Positions 9,333-17,987 of a DNA stretch of 38,304 nt are shown here, in pieces (the stretch's first letter is position 1; each line of letters opens with the position of its first letter). The DNA is from Verrucomicrobiia bacterium (GTDB lineage Bacteria > Verrucomicrobiota > Verrucomicrobiia > Limisphaerales > JAJOIW01). A program made the translations under genes and the position numbers. The stretch is taken from assembly GCA_030425355.1 (NCBI GenBank), contig JAUIAG010000013.1:1-38304 (forward strand), given 5' to 3'. Below the pieces are notes generated by a model. That model did no database searches and was not told where the DNA came from. It saw nothing but the letters and a program-made list of their open reading frames with translations.

Positions 9333-10673
9333 ATGAACCGCAGAAATTTTCTCAAGTCATCCGCAATCGGGCTGACCATCCTGCAGTCCGGCTCAGCCCG
9401 CACGTACGCCGCCAACGAAAAGCTGAATATTGCCTCGGTGGGCGCCGGGGGAAAGGCAGCTGGGGATATCGGATCCGTAAGCTCTGAGAACATCGTCGCC
9501 CTGTGCGATGTCGATCTCGATCGGGCTGGTGGGACATTCAACCGGTTCCCGCGTGCCCGTCGGTTCCGGGACTACCGGCAGATGCTCGAGGAGATGCACA
9601 AGGACATCGATGCGGTGATTGTGGCGACTCCGGATCATCATCACTTCCACGCCACCATGCTGGCGATTAATCACGGAAAGCATGTCTATACCGAAAAGCC
9701 TCTGACTCACAGTGTCTGGGAGGCGAGGGAACTGACACGAGCCGCCGCTGCTGCCGGTGTGTCAACCCAGATGGGCAATCAGGCACAGGCCAGCGACGAA
9801 ACCCGACGTGTTCAGGAATATGTGATGGACAACGCCGTCGGACCGGTCCGGGAAGTCCACATCTGGACCGATCGGGCTTCACGCGGGCTGTTTGATGAGT
9901 ACTGGCCTCAGGGGATTGACCGGCCATCGGAGAAACCCGATGTTCCGCCATCAATGGAGTGGGATCTCTGGATCGGCCCGGCACCATGGAGGCCATACCA
10001 CCCCGCGTATGCTCCGTTCAAGTGGCGGGGATGGTGGGACTTCGGCACCGGCGCCCTGGGAGACATTGCCTGCCATTTTTTTGATCCGGTATTCCGGGCC
10101 CTGAAACTCGGGGCTCCCCTGACCGTCGAGGCATCCTCCAGCCGGGTCAACCGGGAATCCTATCCACTGGCCTCCATGATCACTTACCGGTTCCCCGAAA
10201 GGGACGGATTCCCGGCATTGAAACTGACATGGTATGATGGCGGCCTGAGACCCCCGCGTCCTGCTGAAGTCCCCGAAGGAGCCCGACTCGGGGAAAATGG
10301 TCTGATCCTCAAAGGGGACAACGGGATAATATTCTCGGACTGGAACCGCTGGAGACTTTTTCCGGATTCACTCGACCGGGAGTATGGCGAACCGCCCCGC
10401 AAGCTGGAGAGGTCTGTTGGTCACCACGAGGAGTGGATACAGGCCTGCAAGGGCGGAATGCCCGCCGGCTCAAACTTCAACTGGGCCGGGCCATTGACCG
10501 AAACCGTGCTTCTCGGAAATGTAGCGCTTCGCGCGCAGCTGAGAGAACAGCTCACCACCACGAGGCTGTCATGGGATGCGGATGCCCTGTCTTTCACCGA
10601 TTTTGCTGAAGCGGATCAGTGGCTCCGCAGGGATTACCGCAAGGGCTGGGAAATCGAAAAGCTGACGGTATGA
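9333..10673 (+). CDS. Tat-exported Gfo/Idh/MocA family oxidoreductase
   Basis: Start chosen at ATG 9333 because it puts the twin-arginine motif NRRNFLKSS at the extreme N-terminus; the frame is open to 9225, but that start gives an implausible leader. The 446-residue length is normal for exported PVC members. The Rossmann glycine motif is VGAGGKA (36-42), the acidic strand end is CDVD (58-61), and the family signature EKPLTH falls at 121-126, followed by MGNQ (147-150). The C-terminal half has the WDLWIGPAPWRPYHP region typical of the bacterial Gfo/Idh/MocA C-terminal domain. Such enzymes oxidise or reduce sugar hydroxyls with a tightly bound nicotinamide cofactor, and Tat export fits folding with cofactor before transport. 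The stop overlaps the next start (ATGA), and DUF1080 proteins nearby suggest glycoside C3 oxidation. The exact substrate is unknown. Confidence 0.92.
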   Translation: MNRRNFLKSSAIGLTILQSGSARTYAANEKLNIASVGAGGKAAGDIGSVSSENIVALCDVDLDRAGGTFNRFPRARRFRDYRQMLEEMHKDIDAVIVATPDHHHFHATMLAINHGKHVYTEKPLTHSVWEARELTRAAAAAGVSTQMGNQAQASDETRRVQEYVMDNAVGPVREVHIWTDRASRGLFDEYWPQGIDRPSEKPDVPPSMEWDLWIGPAPWRPYHPAYAPFKWRGWWDFGTGALGDIACHFFDPVFRALKLGAPLTVEASSSRVNRESYPLASMITYRFPERDGFPALKLTWYDGGLRPPRPAEVPEGARLGENGLILKGDNGIIFSDWNRWRLFPDSLDREYGEPPRKLERSVGHHEEWIQACKGGMPAGSNFNWAGPLTETVLLGNVALRAQLREQLTTTRLSWDADALSFTDFAEADQWLRRDYRKGWEIEKLTV

Positions 10674-13123
10674 CAAGGTTTCCCTCTTTCTCTGACCGCA
10701 TCCCCGCGATGCTCACAGTTTTGCTGATCAGCGGCTTCCTGTGCAGCGGTGTAATGGCTCTTGACCTGTCCGGAGATCTCGAACTGGTCGAAGTGAGACG
10801 TATCTGGGACAAAGCCCCACACAACGCATTCACAGATCTGGAATACTTCCGTGGTCAATGGTACTGCGCGTTTCGCGAAGGAGAATCGCATGTCAGGGCA
10901 GGGGATTATGGCAGAGTTCGAATCATTGTTTCCGGGGACGGTTTGTCCTGGCGCACAGCTGGCCTGCTCGAGACCCCGGGATATGATCTTCGGGATGCCA
11001 AGTTATCGATAACACCGGAAGGGAAGCTCCTTCTGAATTCATGGGAATACCATGTGGATGAAGGCGACGACAGCCGCCGCACCAGCCGGTCATTATCATG
11101 GATTTCGGAAGACGGACTCACATGGGATGGCCCGAACAACATCGGAGACACCGGATACTGGATCTGGCAGACTGCATGGTCCGGCGGAAACGGACTGGCC
11201 CTTGGCTACACGTGGGGAGAAAAAGACGGCACGCGCCTCTACAAAACCGGTAATGGAGTGGAATACCAGGTTCATGTTGATCATCTGCGACCGACCGGAG
11301 ATCACAGTAACGAGCATTCCATGGCCTTTGACCGGGACGGCACTGCCTGGATGCTCCTGCGCAGGGACAATCCGCAGGGAGGCAGCGCGACCCATGCCCT
11401 GCTTGGTAAAAGCAGTCCGCCATGGAAGGACTGGGAATGGCAGCGGCTCGATTACCGGATGGGCGGCCCCGCACTGCTTGCACTTCCTGACGGGCGGCTG
11501 CTCAGCTGCGTGCGGAGGTATCCGGAATCCGGCGGATCCGCATGGACTGAACTGGGTTTTATCGACAGGAATACAGCCGGGTATACCCCGGCACTGAGAC
11601 TGCCGAGCGGCGGTGATACCAGCTATGCCGGACTTGTCAGGAAGGGACCATGGCTCTGGGTCAGTTATTACAGTTCCCATGAAGAGAAGACTGCCATTTA
11701 CCTTGCCAGAATCAGAATCCGTTCACTGGATCCGCTGCCTGTGGGAACGAGGCGGGAGCTGTTCATCGATGATTATCTGATCAGTGAATTGTCGGGCGAT
11801 GTCCGCCACCGGCTGTGCATACCGGAGCGCTCGGGCAGGGCGCTGGAGTTTGACCGCCCGTGGGAAGGGGTGTATTCCGCTTACCCGACTGTCTTGAAGG
11901 ACGGGGACACATGGCATCTGTTTTATCGCGGTCTTCCGGTTGCCAGACATGCCATTGAGGTGGAAGTCACCTGCCATGCCACCAGTCGGGACGGAATTCA
12001 CTGGACCCGACCGAACCACCAGCTTTTCGAATGGGAAGGGGACATGAACAATAACATCATTCTCGCCGGTCATCCGGCCTGTCATAATTTTGCCCCCTTT
12101 CTCGACTCCCGCCCCGGAGTTGATCCGGCTCATCGGTTCAAGGCATTCGGCGGGAATGACAAATCCGGGCTTTTCCTGCTGACGTCCCCGGATGGAATTC
12201 ACTGGACACAATCCGGAGATGGACCGGTCTTTCGCGATGATTTCGAACCTGGTTGGGCGTTTGATTCCCAGAATGTCGGTTTCTGGTCCGAATCCGAGGG
12301 AACCTACGTGCTCTACTATCGGCGGTTTATCGATGGCATCCGCAGGATTTACCGGGTGACAAGCAGGGATCTCAGGAATTGGACTGAACCGGTGGACACC
12401 ATGGCCAACCTCGATGGAGAACACCTCTACACCAATCAGACGCAGCCGTATTTCCGGGCACCGCATATTTACGTCGGATTTCCGAAGAGGTTCTTTCCCG
12501 GCAAGGTCGCGATTGATCCAGAGCTGGCGGCGAGCCTTGTTGATGATCCGAATTACCGCAGGGACACGGCCGATTCAGTGCTGATTTCAAGCCGGAGTCA
12601 GCCGCAATATGACCGAACCTTCGAGGAGGGATTCATTCGTCCCGGACCATCTCCCCGTGACTGGATCAGTCGCTCGAATGCCGCCGGCTGCGGTGTGGTG
12701 CCGGCTCTCGATGATCCGATGAAAATGTATGTCTACCGCCTCTCCCATTACGGCCAGCCATCCGCTCATCTGACACGTTACACCCTCAGAACGGACGGCT
12801 TCGCCGCCATTTCCGCCGGCGCATCCGGCGGTGAGATGATGACAAGGCCCGTCGTCTTTCAGGGCGATACACTGGATGTGAATTTCAATACCAGCGCAGG
12901 TGGAGAAATCCGTGTCGAGCTTACGACGATTGACGGCGAAATACTCACCGGCTTTTCAAAGGACGATTGTGATCCGTTGATCGGTAATGACATCGATCGC
13001 CAGGTGCGCTGGAAAAATGCAGACCTGTCGTCACTCCAGAACCACCCGGTGCGGATCCGGTTTATCCTGAAGGACTGCGATCTTTATGCATTCCGTTTCA
13101 GGGCTTCCGAAGCGGCCGAATGA
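10670..13123 (+). CDS. Secreted two-module beta-propeller protein (sialidase-like plus GH32/43-like)
   Basis: Start at ATG 10670, overlapping the upstream stop by 4 bp (ATGA), which indicates translational coupling. A Sec signal peptide (about 1-28) ends GVMA. Residues 30-355 resemble exo-alpha-sialidase-like propellers of PVC bacteria (NAFTDLEYFRGQWYCAFREG), with Asp-box-like turns SGDGLSW and SEDGLTW. From about 358 a second module begins with ELFIDDYLI and continues YPTVLKDGDTWHLFYRG, with SRDGIHW and SPDGIHW turns; it resembles five-bladed GH32/43-like proteins common in this phylum. These modules usually occur as separate proteins, so this looks like a fusion. A glycan-active role is inferred; I did not identify catalytic residues. 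The 3' end overlaps the convergent DUF1080 gene by 26 bp. Confidence 0.85.
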   Translation: MTRFPSFSDRIPAMLTVLLISGFLCSGVMALDLSGDLELVEVRRIWDKAPHNAFTDLEYFRGQWYCAFREGESHVRAGDYGRVRIIVSGDGLSWRTAGLLETPGYDLRDAKLSITPEGKLLLNSWEYHVDEGDDSRRTSRSLSWISEDGLTWDGPNNIGDTGYWIWQTAWSGGNGLALGYTWGEKDGTRLYKTGNGVEYQVHVDHLRPTGDHSNEHSMAFDRDGTAWMLLRRDNPQGGSATHALLGKSSPPWKDWEWQRLDYRMGGPALLALPDGRLLSCVRRYPESGGSAWTELGFIDRNTAGYTPALRLPSGGDTSYAGLVRKGPWLWVSYYSSHEEKTAIYLARIRIRSLDPLPVGTRRELFIDDYLISELSGDVRHRLCIPERSGRALEFDRPWEGVYSAYPTVLKDGDTWHLFYRGLPVARHAIEVEVTCHATSRDGIHWTRPNHQLFEWEGDMNNNIILAGHPACHNFAPFLDSRPGVDPAHRFKAFGGNDKSGLFLLTSPDGIHWTQSGDGPVFRDDFEPGWAFDSQNVGFWSESEGTYVLYYRRFIDGIRRIYRVTSRDLRNWTEPVDTMANLDGEHLYTNQTQPYFRAPHIYVGFPKRFFPGKVAIDPELAASLVDDPNYRRDTADSVLISSRSQPQYDRTFEEGFIRPGPSPRDWISRSNAAGCGVVPALDDPMKMYVYRLSHYGQPSAHLTRYTLRTDGFAAISAGASGGEMMTRPVVFQGDTLDVNFNTSAGGEIRVELTTIDGEILTGFSKDDCDPLIGNDIDRQVRWKNADLSSLQNHPVRIRFILKDCDLYAFRFRASEAAE

Positions 13124-14405
13124 AGAAGTTGGCGAACTCGGCTGATTCCGGGTCCGGTGGGATAATGCCGACCAGATGGGACTCCGGACCGGGTTGGAAA
13201 TCCCCTGGATCGGCGGCCGGCACAGTCAGGGATTTTCCCAGTGATGAGACGGTCATCCGGCTCCCGTCCCTCGTTATGTGGATGCGCGTCCATTTCCCTG
13301 GAGCGATGAATTGTTCGAGGAGGCTGAAATGTCCGTCGCCTTTCCCGAATGACACGGCGGGAGTGGGGTCATTGAAAAAACACAGGCTGCCGTAGGAGGA
13401 TTTGGTGAGATCAGCATCTTCCGGCACACGGATATCGAGAAACATCTCGAATGAGGACTCTCCCTGGTAACGACTCCACAGTGGCCGCTTTTCCCCATCT
13501 TGGTGCGGGCCTGCGATAAGGCGCCAGTCCGATGGAGTGAATGACGGGTGCGATGCGGGGATCCATCCTTCGAGGTTGACGCCATTGTAGAGGTGGGCAT
13601 ACCCACCGGGTAGAGGAGCCGCCATTGTACTTTCAATGGCGCCGCTATCGGGGAGCCGGTGAACACGGATGTTCCGGAAATCCACCGGTGATCCTTCCGA
13701 CTCAAGGGCAATATAACCTTTTCGCCAGTTGCACTCGCTCCCTCCGGAGACTTCGGCTCCATTGACGGATAATTTCAAAGTCCCGTTCCGGCATTCGATA
13801 CGGTAGTGGTTCCATTCCGGTGAACCCTTTGAGCGTTCCTCCGACGGGAAGCTTCTCATGCCGCGCGATGGTTCGAATGGTTTCATGGTCGACCCATGTA
13901 TTGGAAAAACATCCCCATGTGTGGTGAACCAGTCCGATTTGCCATAACCGTGGTCGAGCACCTGCACTTCGATGGCTCTGAGAAAAGGCTGACCGGTGGC
14001 CGGTTCAGGAGCAGCCCAGAGGAAGACGCCGGCATTGCCGCCAGAACGGAGGTGTCGCCATTCAAGTTCGAGAATGAAATTCTCGTATTGTTCTGTCGTC
14101 CGCAACGCGCAGATTGGCTTGCCGGTGCAGTGGATCATGCCTTCCCTGACAGACCATGTATCCGCTGCTCCGTTGATATTGACCCAGCCATTGAGGTCCA
14201 CCCCATTAAAGAGGTATTTCCATGCCATCGAATCCTTTGCCGTCTGTTCCGCATCCTGAGCGGAAAGTCCCGGAAACAATGGCAATACGTGGAAGGAAAA
14301 AAGCATGGCCCCGAGGGTGGCAGCCATGACGGCCTTCGATTGATGTCTGATGGGGAAAAGGTCTTTGTTCATGGAATGTATTCTGTTGGGAAAGGTGGTT
14401 GTCAT
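13098..14405 (-). CDS. Exported tandem DUF1080 (3-keto-disaccharide hydrolase-like) protein
   Basis: The gene has two DUF1080 domains in 435 residues. The first (about 62-250) is canonical: LFNGVDLNGW, ENFILELEWR, GGNAGVFLW, AIEVQVLDHG and WNHYRIE. The second (about 272-435) opens with LYNGVNLEGW but lacks the EVQ-type strand, so it is divergent. DUF1080 proteins are reported to cleave 3-keto-glycosides or act as carbohydrate-binding jelly-roll domains. Start 14405 overlaps the upstream stop by 4 bp (ATGA). An alternative ATG at 14372 gives a tidier signal peptide (MNKDLFPIRHQSKAVMAA, cleavage near GLSAQ). The protein is probably periplasmic. Pairing with a sugar dehydrogenase-like gene upstream and a Gfo/Idh/MocA gene nearby supports a carbohydrate role. 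Confidence 0.9.
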   Translation of the reverse strand: MTTTFPNRIHSMNKDLFPIRHQSKAVMAATLGAMLFSFHVLPLFPGLSAQDAEQTAKDSMAWKYLFNGVDLNGWVNINGAADTWSVREGMIHCTGKPICALRTTEQYENFILELEWRHLRSGGNAGVFLWAAPEPATGQPFLRAIEVQVLDHGYGKSDWFTTHGDVFPIHGSTMKPFEPSRGMRSFPSEERSKGSPEWNHYRIECRNGTLKLSVNGAEVSGGSECNWRKGYIALESEGSPVDFRNIRVHRLPDSGAIESTMAAPLPGGYAHLYNGVNLEGWIPASHPSFTPSDWRLIAGPHQDGEKRPLWSRYQGESSFEMFLDIRVPEDADLTKSSYGSLCFFNDPTPAVSFGKGDGHFSLLEQFIAPGKWTRIHITRDGSRMTVSSLGKSLTVPAADPGDFQPGPESHLVGIIPPDPESAEFANFFIRPLRKP

Positions 14406-17400
14406 TTCAGTGTCCGGAGATAGGCGATGAGGTCGGCCGTCTCGGAGATTTTGAGCTGGTCCATCATCACGGGCATGGCAGAGGTCTGGTATTTCATGGA
14501 CTGGATCGCATCCTGCGGAAAAGCCATAGTCGAAGTCCGGCCAAATTCATCCGCAACCTCGAGAAGGACCCTTTTCCCATCTGAAGACAGACCCAGATAG
14601 CGGCCGGACCAGGCGTTCCCGCGCCTGGTGTTTACATCCGCAATGCCGTATCCGGGACTTATCTCCGCCGATGGATTCAGTATGGACTGCAGAAGTGATT
14701 CGGGGGATTTCCCCGCGAGGACGCTGGTCAGATCCGGGCCTGCTTCACCACCCGCGTCGTCGATTTTATGGCAGCGGATGCATTGGGCACTGTGATTCAT
14801 GAAAAGCCATCGTCCCCGTTCGGCATCGCCGCCATCCAACGCCAGCTTCCACATTCCCGACAGAGGCGGCTCGAATCCGCCAAGTGACTCCTCCCAGTCC
14901 GCCAGACGCTGACGCACCGCCGGGGCCACGGATCCGGAGGCCAGATCGGCGACTCTCAGGTGCCATGGAACTGTGACGCTGCCACGCATGGCCTCATCCA
15001 TTGCCGCGAGGAGGAATTTCCCGATCACTTTCTCATTCGCAGTTTCGCCCTTTTCAAGGAGATCAATCACCGAATTGCGGACCTGATCATCTTCCATCAG
15101 CCAAGGGCGCTGGAAAACCCGGCTTTCCGGTCCCATGGTTGGTGAACCTTTCAGGGCCAGGCTGACGTCGACAAGTGTGGCAATTTCCCGGGGCAGTCGC
15201 ATGCCGGCCATTGCTTCCGCATTCATCTCCATCTGAAGCAGAGACTGAACAGCACGGTTTCTGATTTTCTGAGGGATGCCGGTGGATGAAGCGATCTGTG
15301 CGCAGACATCGGCACCAACAGACTTTGTTGCCAGTGCGATGGTCAGGATGTCATATAAGCCGATGTCGGTCTGACTGGAACCCGTAGTGGATACCACCTT
15401 CATGGTTTTTTCCCGAACAACCCTGGAAAGGGTCTCTCCGATATCCGGCAGTCTGCGCGGTTTGGTGTCCCATGCATGCCAGGTGACGTTGTCGAATGGT
15501 GACGGGGACTCCCACTCGGTCACCAGCTCTGCCGCTTCAGCCGCCAGTTCATCCGGTGTCTCATCAGAAAGCGCCAGCCTGATAATGTTTTCCAGTGTTG
15601 ATGGTCCCGGTATCAGAAAATTCGCATTGAGAACGCGGCGCTGCCATGCCACAGGCTGCTGGAGAAAATCATCGGCATTGATTTTTGCCGCAAGGGCATA
15701 GAGGGCTTCCCGGATGCGGAGATCATGGACCGCTCTTGCCGCCTCCATGCGGATATTCACGGAGGGATCATCCAGAAATAATTCAATCAATGAACTTCCT
15801 GATCGTCTGAGTGCCAGTACGGCGCTCAGGCGAATACCGTGGCTGTTGACTTGATTCAGTCCCGCCAGCTGACGCGGTGTAAGCCGGCGATGCATGAAGG
15901 TGGTCAGGGCATGGCGGAGATTGTGGTCCTCAACCGTTGGCGCATCCACCGCCCATGCCATGACGGAATCCAGGGATTCCGGTGACAGTGGTGTGGAAGT
16001 CTGGCGGGACAGGCTCAGAAGTGCGTGATACTGGAGCCGCTTTGAAGGCATCTTCAGCAGCGACAACAGCCGGTCACGGACCTCGGTGGAATCGATCTGT
16101 CCGGCAAGCGCCGCAGCCTGAACAAGTAATTCACCATCAGCAGTTTCCAGTTGCTGCAGCAACAGGCTTGTGGCATCTGGTCTCAGCTCCGGACTTCGAC
16201 GCTGCTGAATGCCGGTTCCCCAGAGCGCGTGGATGCGGGCCTGTTCGGATGAATTCGGGTTGTTGAGAATTTCGCGAAAGGCTTCCAATCCATCCCGGCC
16301 CATGTCCGCCAGTTTCCATTGAGCGAGCAGTCTGGCATCCCAGTCATTTGCATGGAGTTTTCCGGCGAGAAATCGTGACGGACTTTCATTGTCTCCCGGA
16401 ACCCACCGGCTGCGGGCCACGATGGCGAGCTGTGCTTCTGCTGTCCTGGACCAAGAAGGGAACTCCAGCCGCCGGATCTTTCCCTGCCCGAGTCCGGTCC
16501 AGCCATTGATGAAGTCGGCAATGTAAAGTGCTCCGTCGGGGCCGAAGGTCTGGTCAGTGGAGAGAACGCCTTTCAGAAAGGTCTTTGACTGAGTCATGGC
16601 ATATCCCGCACCTTCAGGTTTCACCTTGAAGGAGAGGATAAAACTGCTGGCAGGCGAACCGACAAAATCGGAGATAAGGAATGTGTCCTGCCATTCCGGA
16701 GGAGCGATATCGCCTGGGACATATGTCAGCCCGGAAGGGCCCCTTGTCAGATGGGAAACCGGTCTGTGCACCCAGAGCGGCTGGTCAACATGATTGGTCT
16801 GCCAGAGATGTTCGAAAAACCACGGGTTGGTGGGATCATTCTGTTTACCGGTCTCATCGCGGAAATTCCGGGCCAGCTGGTAGGTGGCGTCCCATCCGGA
16901 GTCTGCGCCTTCCAGAATCTGGATCACTCGGCATTCATCACCACCGCTCATGTTGTTATCGACAGTGAACAGATCGCCTCTCCAGTTAAAGGCCAGTTCC
17001 TGTGGGTTCCTCAGACCTTCATGAAACAGTTCCAGTCCGGACCCGTCCGGCTCGCAGCGGAACACTCCGCCACGGTGGGGCTGATGAAAGCGCTGTCCGT
17101 CTGCGTTGGTGACATCAAATCCCCGGTCGCCGATCGAGAAATAGATTCTGCCGTCCGGACCCGGAACGATGCCATGAAGGTCATGGCCATGGACCCCCAC
17201 CCGGACGCCGAAATCGCCGGCCACAACCTCAAAATCACCGTCCATGGGTGATGACTTCTGACTGCTGCGGTAAAGGTATGGAATACAGGCAAACCATGTT
17301 GTCCCGTTCCAGCTCAGCACCCCCGCGGCGTTGCCATCCACAGAATCGGAGAAACGCTGCCCCCAGACGCTGGATTGATCCGCTTTTTTCCCTCCATCTC

Positions 17401-17782
17401 CGGAAGCCGGTATGAATCGAAGCACATCACCGGTGGAGGTCATTTTCTCCAGCGGGACGACATGAGCCCACCGCTCATACATTTCCCGTCGCTGCTGAAG
17501 GGTCCTGTGAGTGTAGTCCTCCATGGACCACCACCGGGAAAAGGTCACTCCCCACACTCCGGTCATCTTGCGGTGCGCCTCGGCCACCCAGGTGGCTCCC
17601 GTTTCCAGATCCACACTCAGTGCCACAGGATTGGCGAGCAGGCTTTCGCCGGCATACGTGGTTAATTCAGCGCCTTCAGGGGGCTGGCCCCACACGAAAT
17701 CATGCCCGGGAAAAGACATCATCATGAGCAATGCCGCGATCAGCCGGCCCTTGCCGCCCGGCCCATGGAAGTGCTGTGTCAT
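14402..17782 (-). CDS. PVC-type heme-binding dehydrogenase with HEAT repeats and cytochrome c
   Basis: Start at ATG 17782, giving a Sec signal peptide (MTQHFHGPGGKGRLIAALLM, cleavage near VWGQ); the frame is open to 17884 but that adds a non-signal leader. The protein has 1126 residues. Roughly 40-470 is a sugar-dehydrogenase-like propeller of the PVC membrane-bound dehydrogenase type (GIVPGPDGRIYFSIGDRG, EGLRNPQELAFNWRGDLFTV). About 500-950 is a HEAT-like helical repeat region. The C-terminus is a class I cytochrome c with CIRCH at about 1000-1004, then GGEAGPDLTSVLAGK and a closing LIAYLRTL helix. It probably passes electrons from a periplasmic sugar or alcohol oxidation to the respiratory chain. 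The donor is not known. It is coupled to the DUF1080 gene by an ATGA overlap. Confidence 0.9.
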   Translation of the reverse strand: MTQHFHGPGGKGRLIAALLMMMSFPGHDFVWGQPPEGAELTTYAGESLLANPVALSVDLETGATWVAEAHRKMTGVWGVTFSRWWSMEDYTHRTLQQRREMYERWAHVVPLEKMTSTGDVLRFIPASGDGGKKADQSSVWGQRFSDSVDGNAAGVLSWNGTTWFACIPYLYRSSQKSSPMDGDFEVVAGDFGVRVGVHGHDLHGIVPGPDGRIYFSIGDRGFDVTNADGQRFHQPHRGGVFRCEPDGSGLELFHEGLRNPQELAFNWRGDLFTVDNNMSGGDECRVIQILEGADSGWDATYQLARNFRDETGKQNDPTNPWFFEHLWQTNHVDQPLWVHRPVSHLTRGPSGLTYVPGDIAPPEWQDTFLISDFVGSPASSFILSFKVKPEGAGYAMTQSKTFLKGVLSTDQTFGPDGALYIADFINGWTGLGQGKIRRLEFPSWSRTAEAQLAIVARSRWVPGDNESPSRFLAGKLHANDWDARLLAQWKLADMGRDGLEAFREILNNPNSSEQARIHALWGTGIQQRRSPELRPDATSLLLQQLETADGELLVQAAALAGQIDSTEVRDRLLSLLKMPSKRLQYHALLSLSRQTSTPLSPESLDSVMAWAVDAPTVEDHNLRHALTTFMHRRLTPRQLAGLNQVNSHGIRLSAVLALRRSGSSLIELFLDDPSVNIRMEAARAVHDLRIREALYALAAKINADDFLQQPVAWQRRVLNANFLIPGPSTLENIIRLALSDETPDELAAEAAELVTEWESPSPFDNVTWHAWDTKPRRLPDIGETLSRVVREKTMKVVSTTGSSQTDIGLYDILTIALATKSVGADVCAQIASSTGIPQKIRNRAVQSLLQMEMNAEAMAGMRLPREIATLVDVSLALKGSPTMGPESRVFQRPWLMEDDQVRNSVIDLLEKGETANEKVIGKFLLAAMDEAMRGSVTVPWHLRVADLASGSVAPAVRQRLADWEESLGGFEPPLSGMWKLALDGGDAERGRWLFMNHSAQCIRCHKIDDAGGEAGPDLTSVLAGKSPESLLQSILNPSAEISPGYGIADVNTRRGNAWSGRYLGLSSDGKRVLLEVADEFGRTSTMAFPQDAIQSMKYQTSAMPVMMDQLKISETADLIAYLRTLK

Positions 17783-17987
17783 AGGGCAATGATCATATCC
17801 CCGGGGTTGATGGATTCGAGCCAAATCTGGTCGCGGTATCAGGAGAATACCGGCCCGCAATTCAGGGAAATCCTGATCCAGCATTCACCGGGTCCGACGC
17901 ATATACCCAACACGGTCAGACGGATGATCTCCCTCTGCCCAGGGTGGAAGCATTTTTGAAGGGGTGTTTTGCGGGCGGAATCTCTGG

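Noticed and set aside
11723..12466. 247-codon minus-strand frame
   Set aside because: Antisense to the second module of the propeller protein, whose frame is clearly the coding one.
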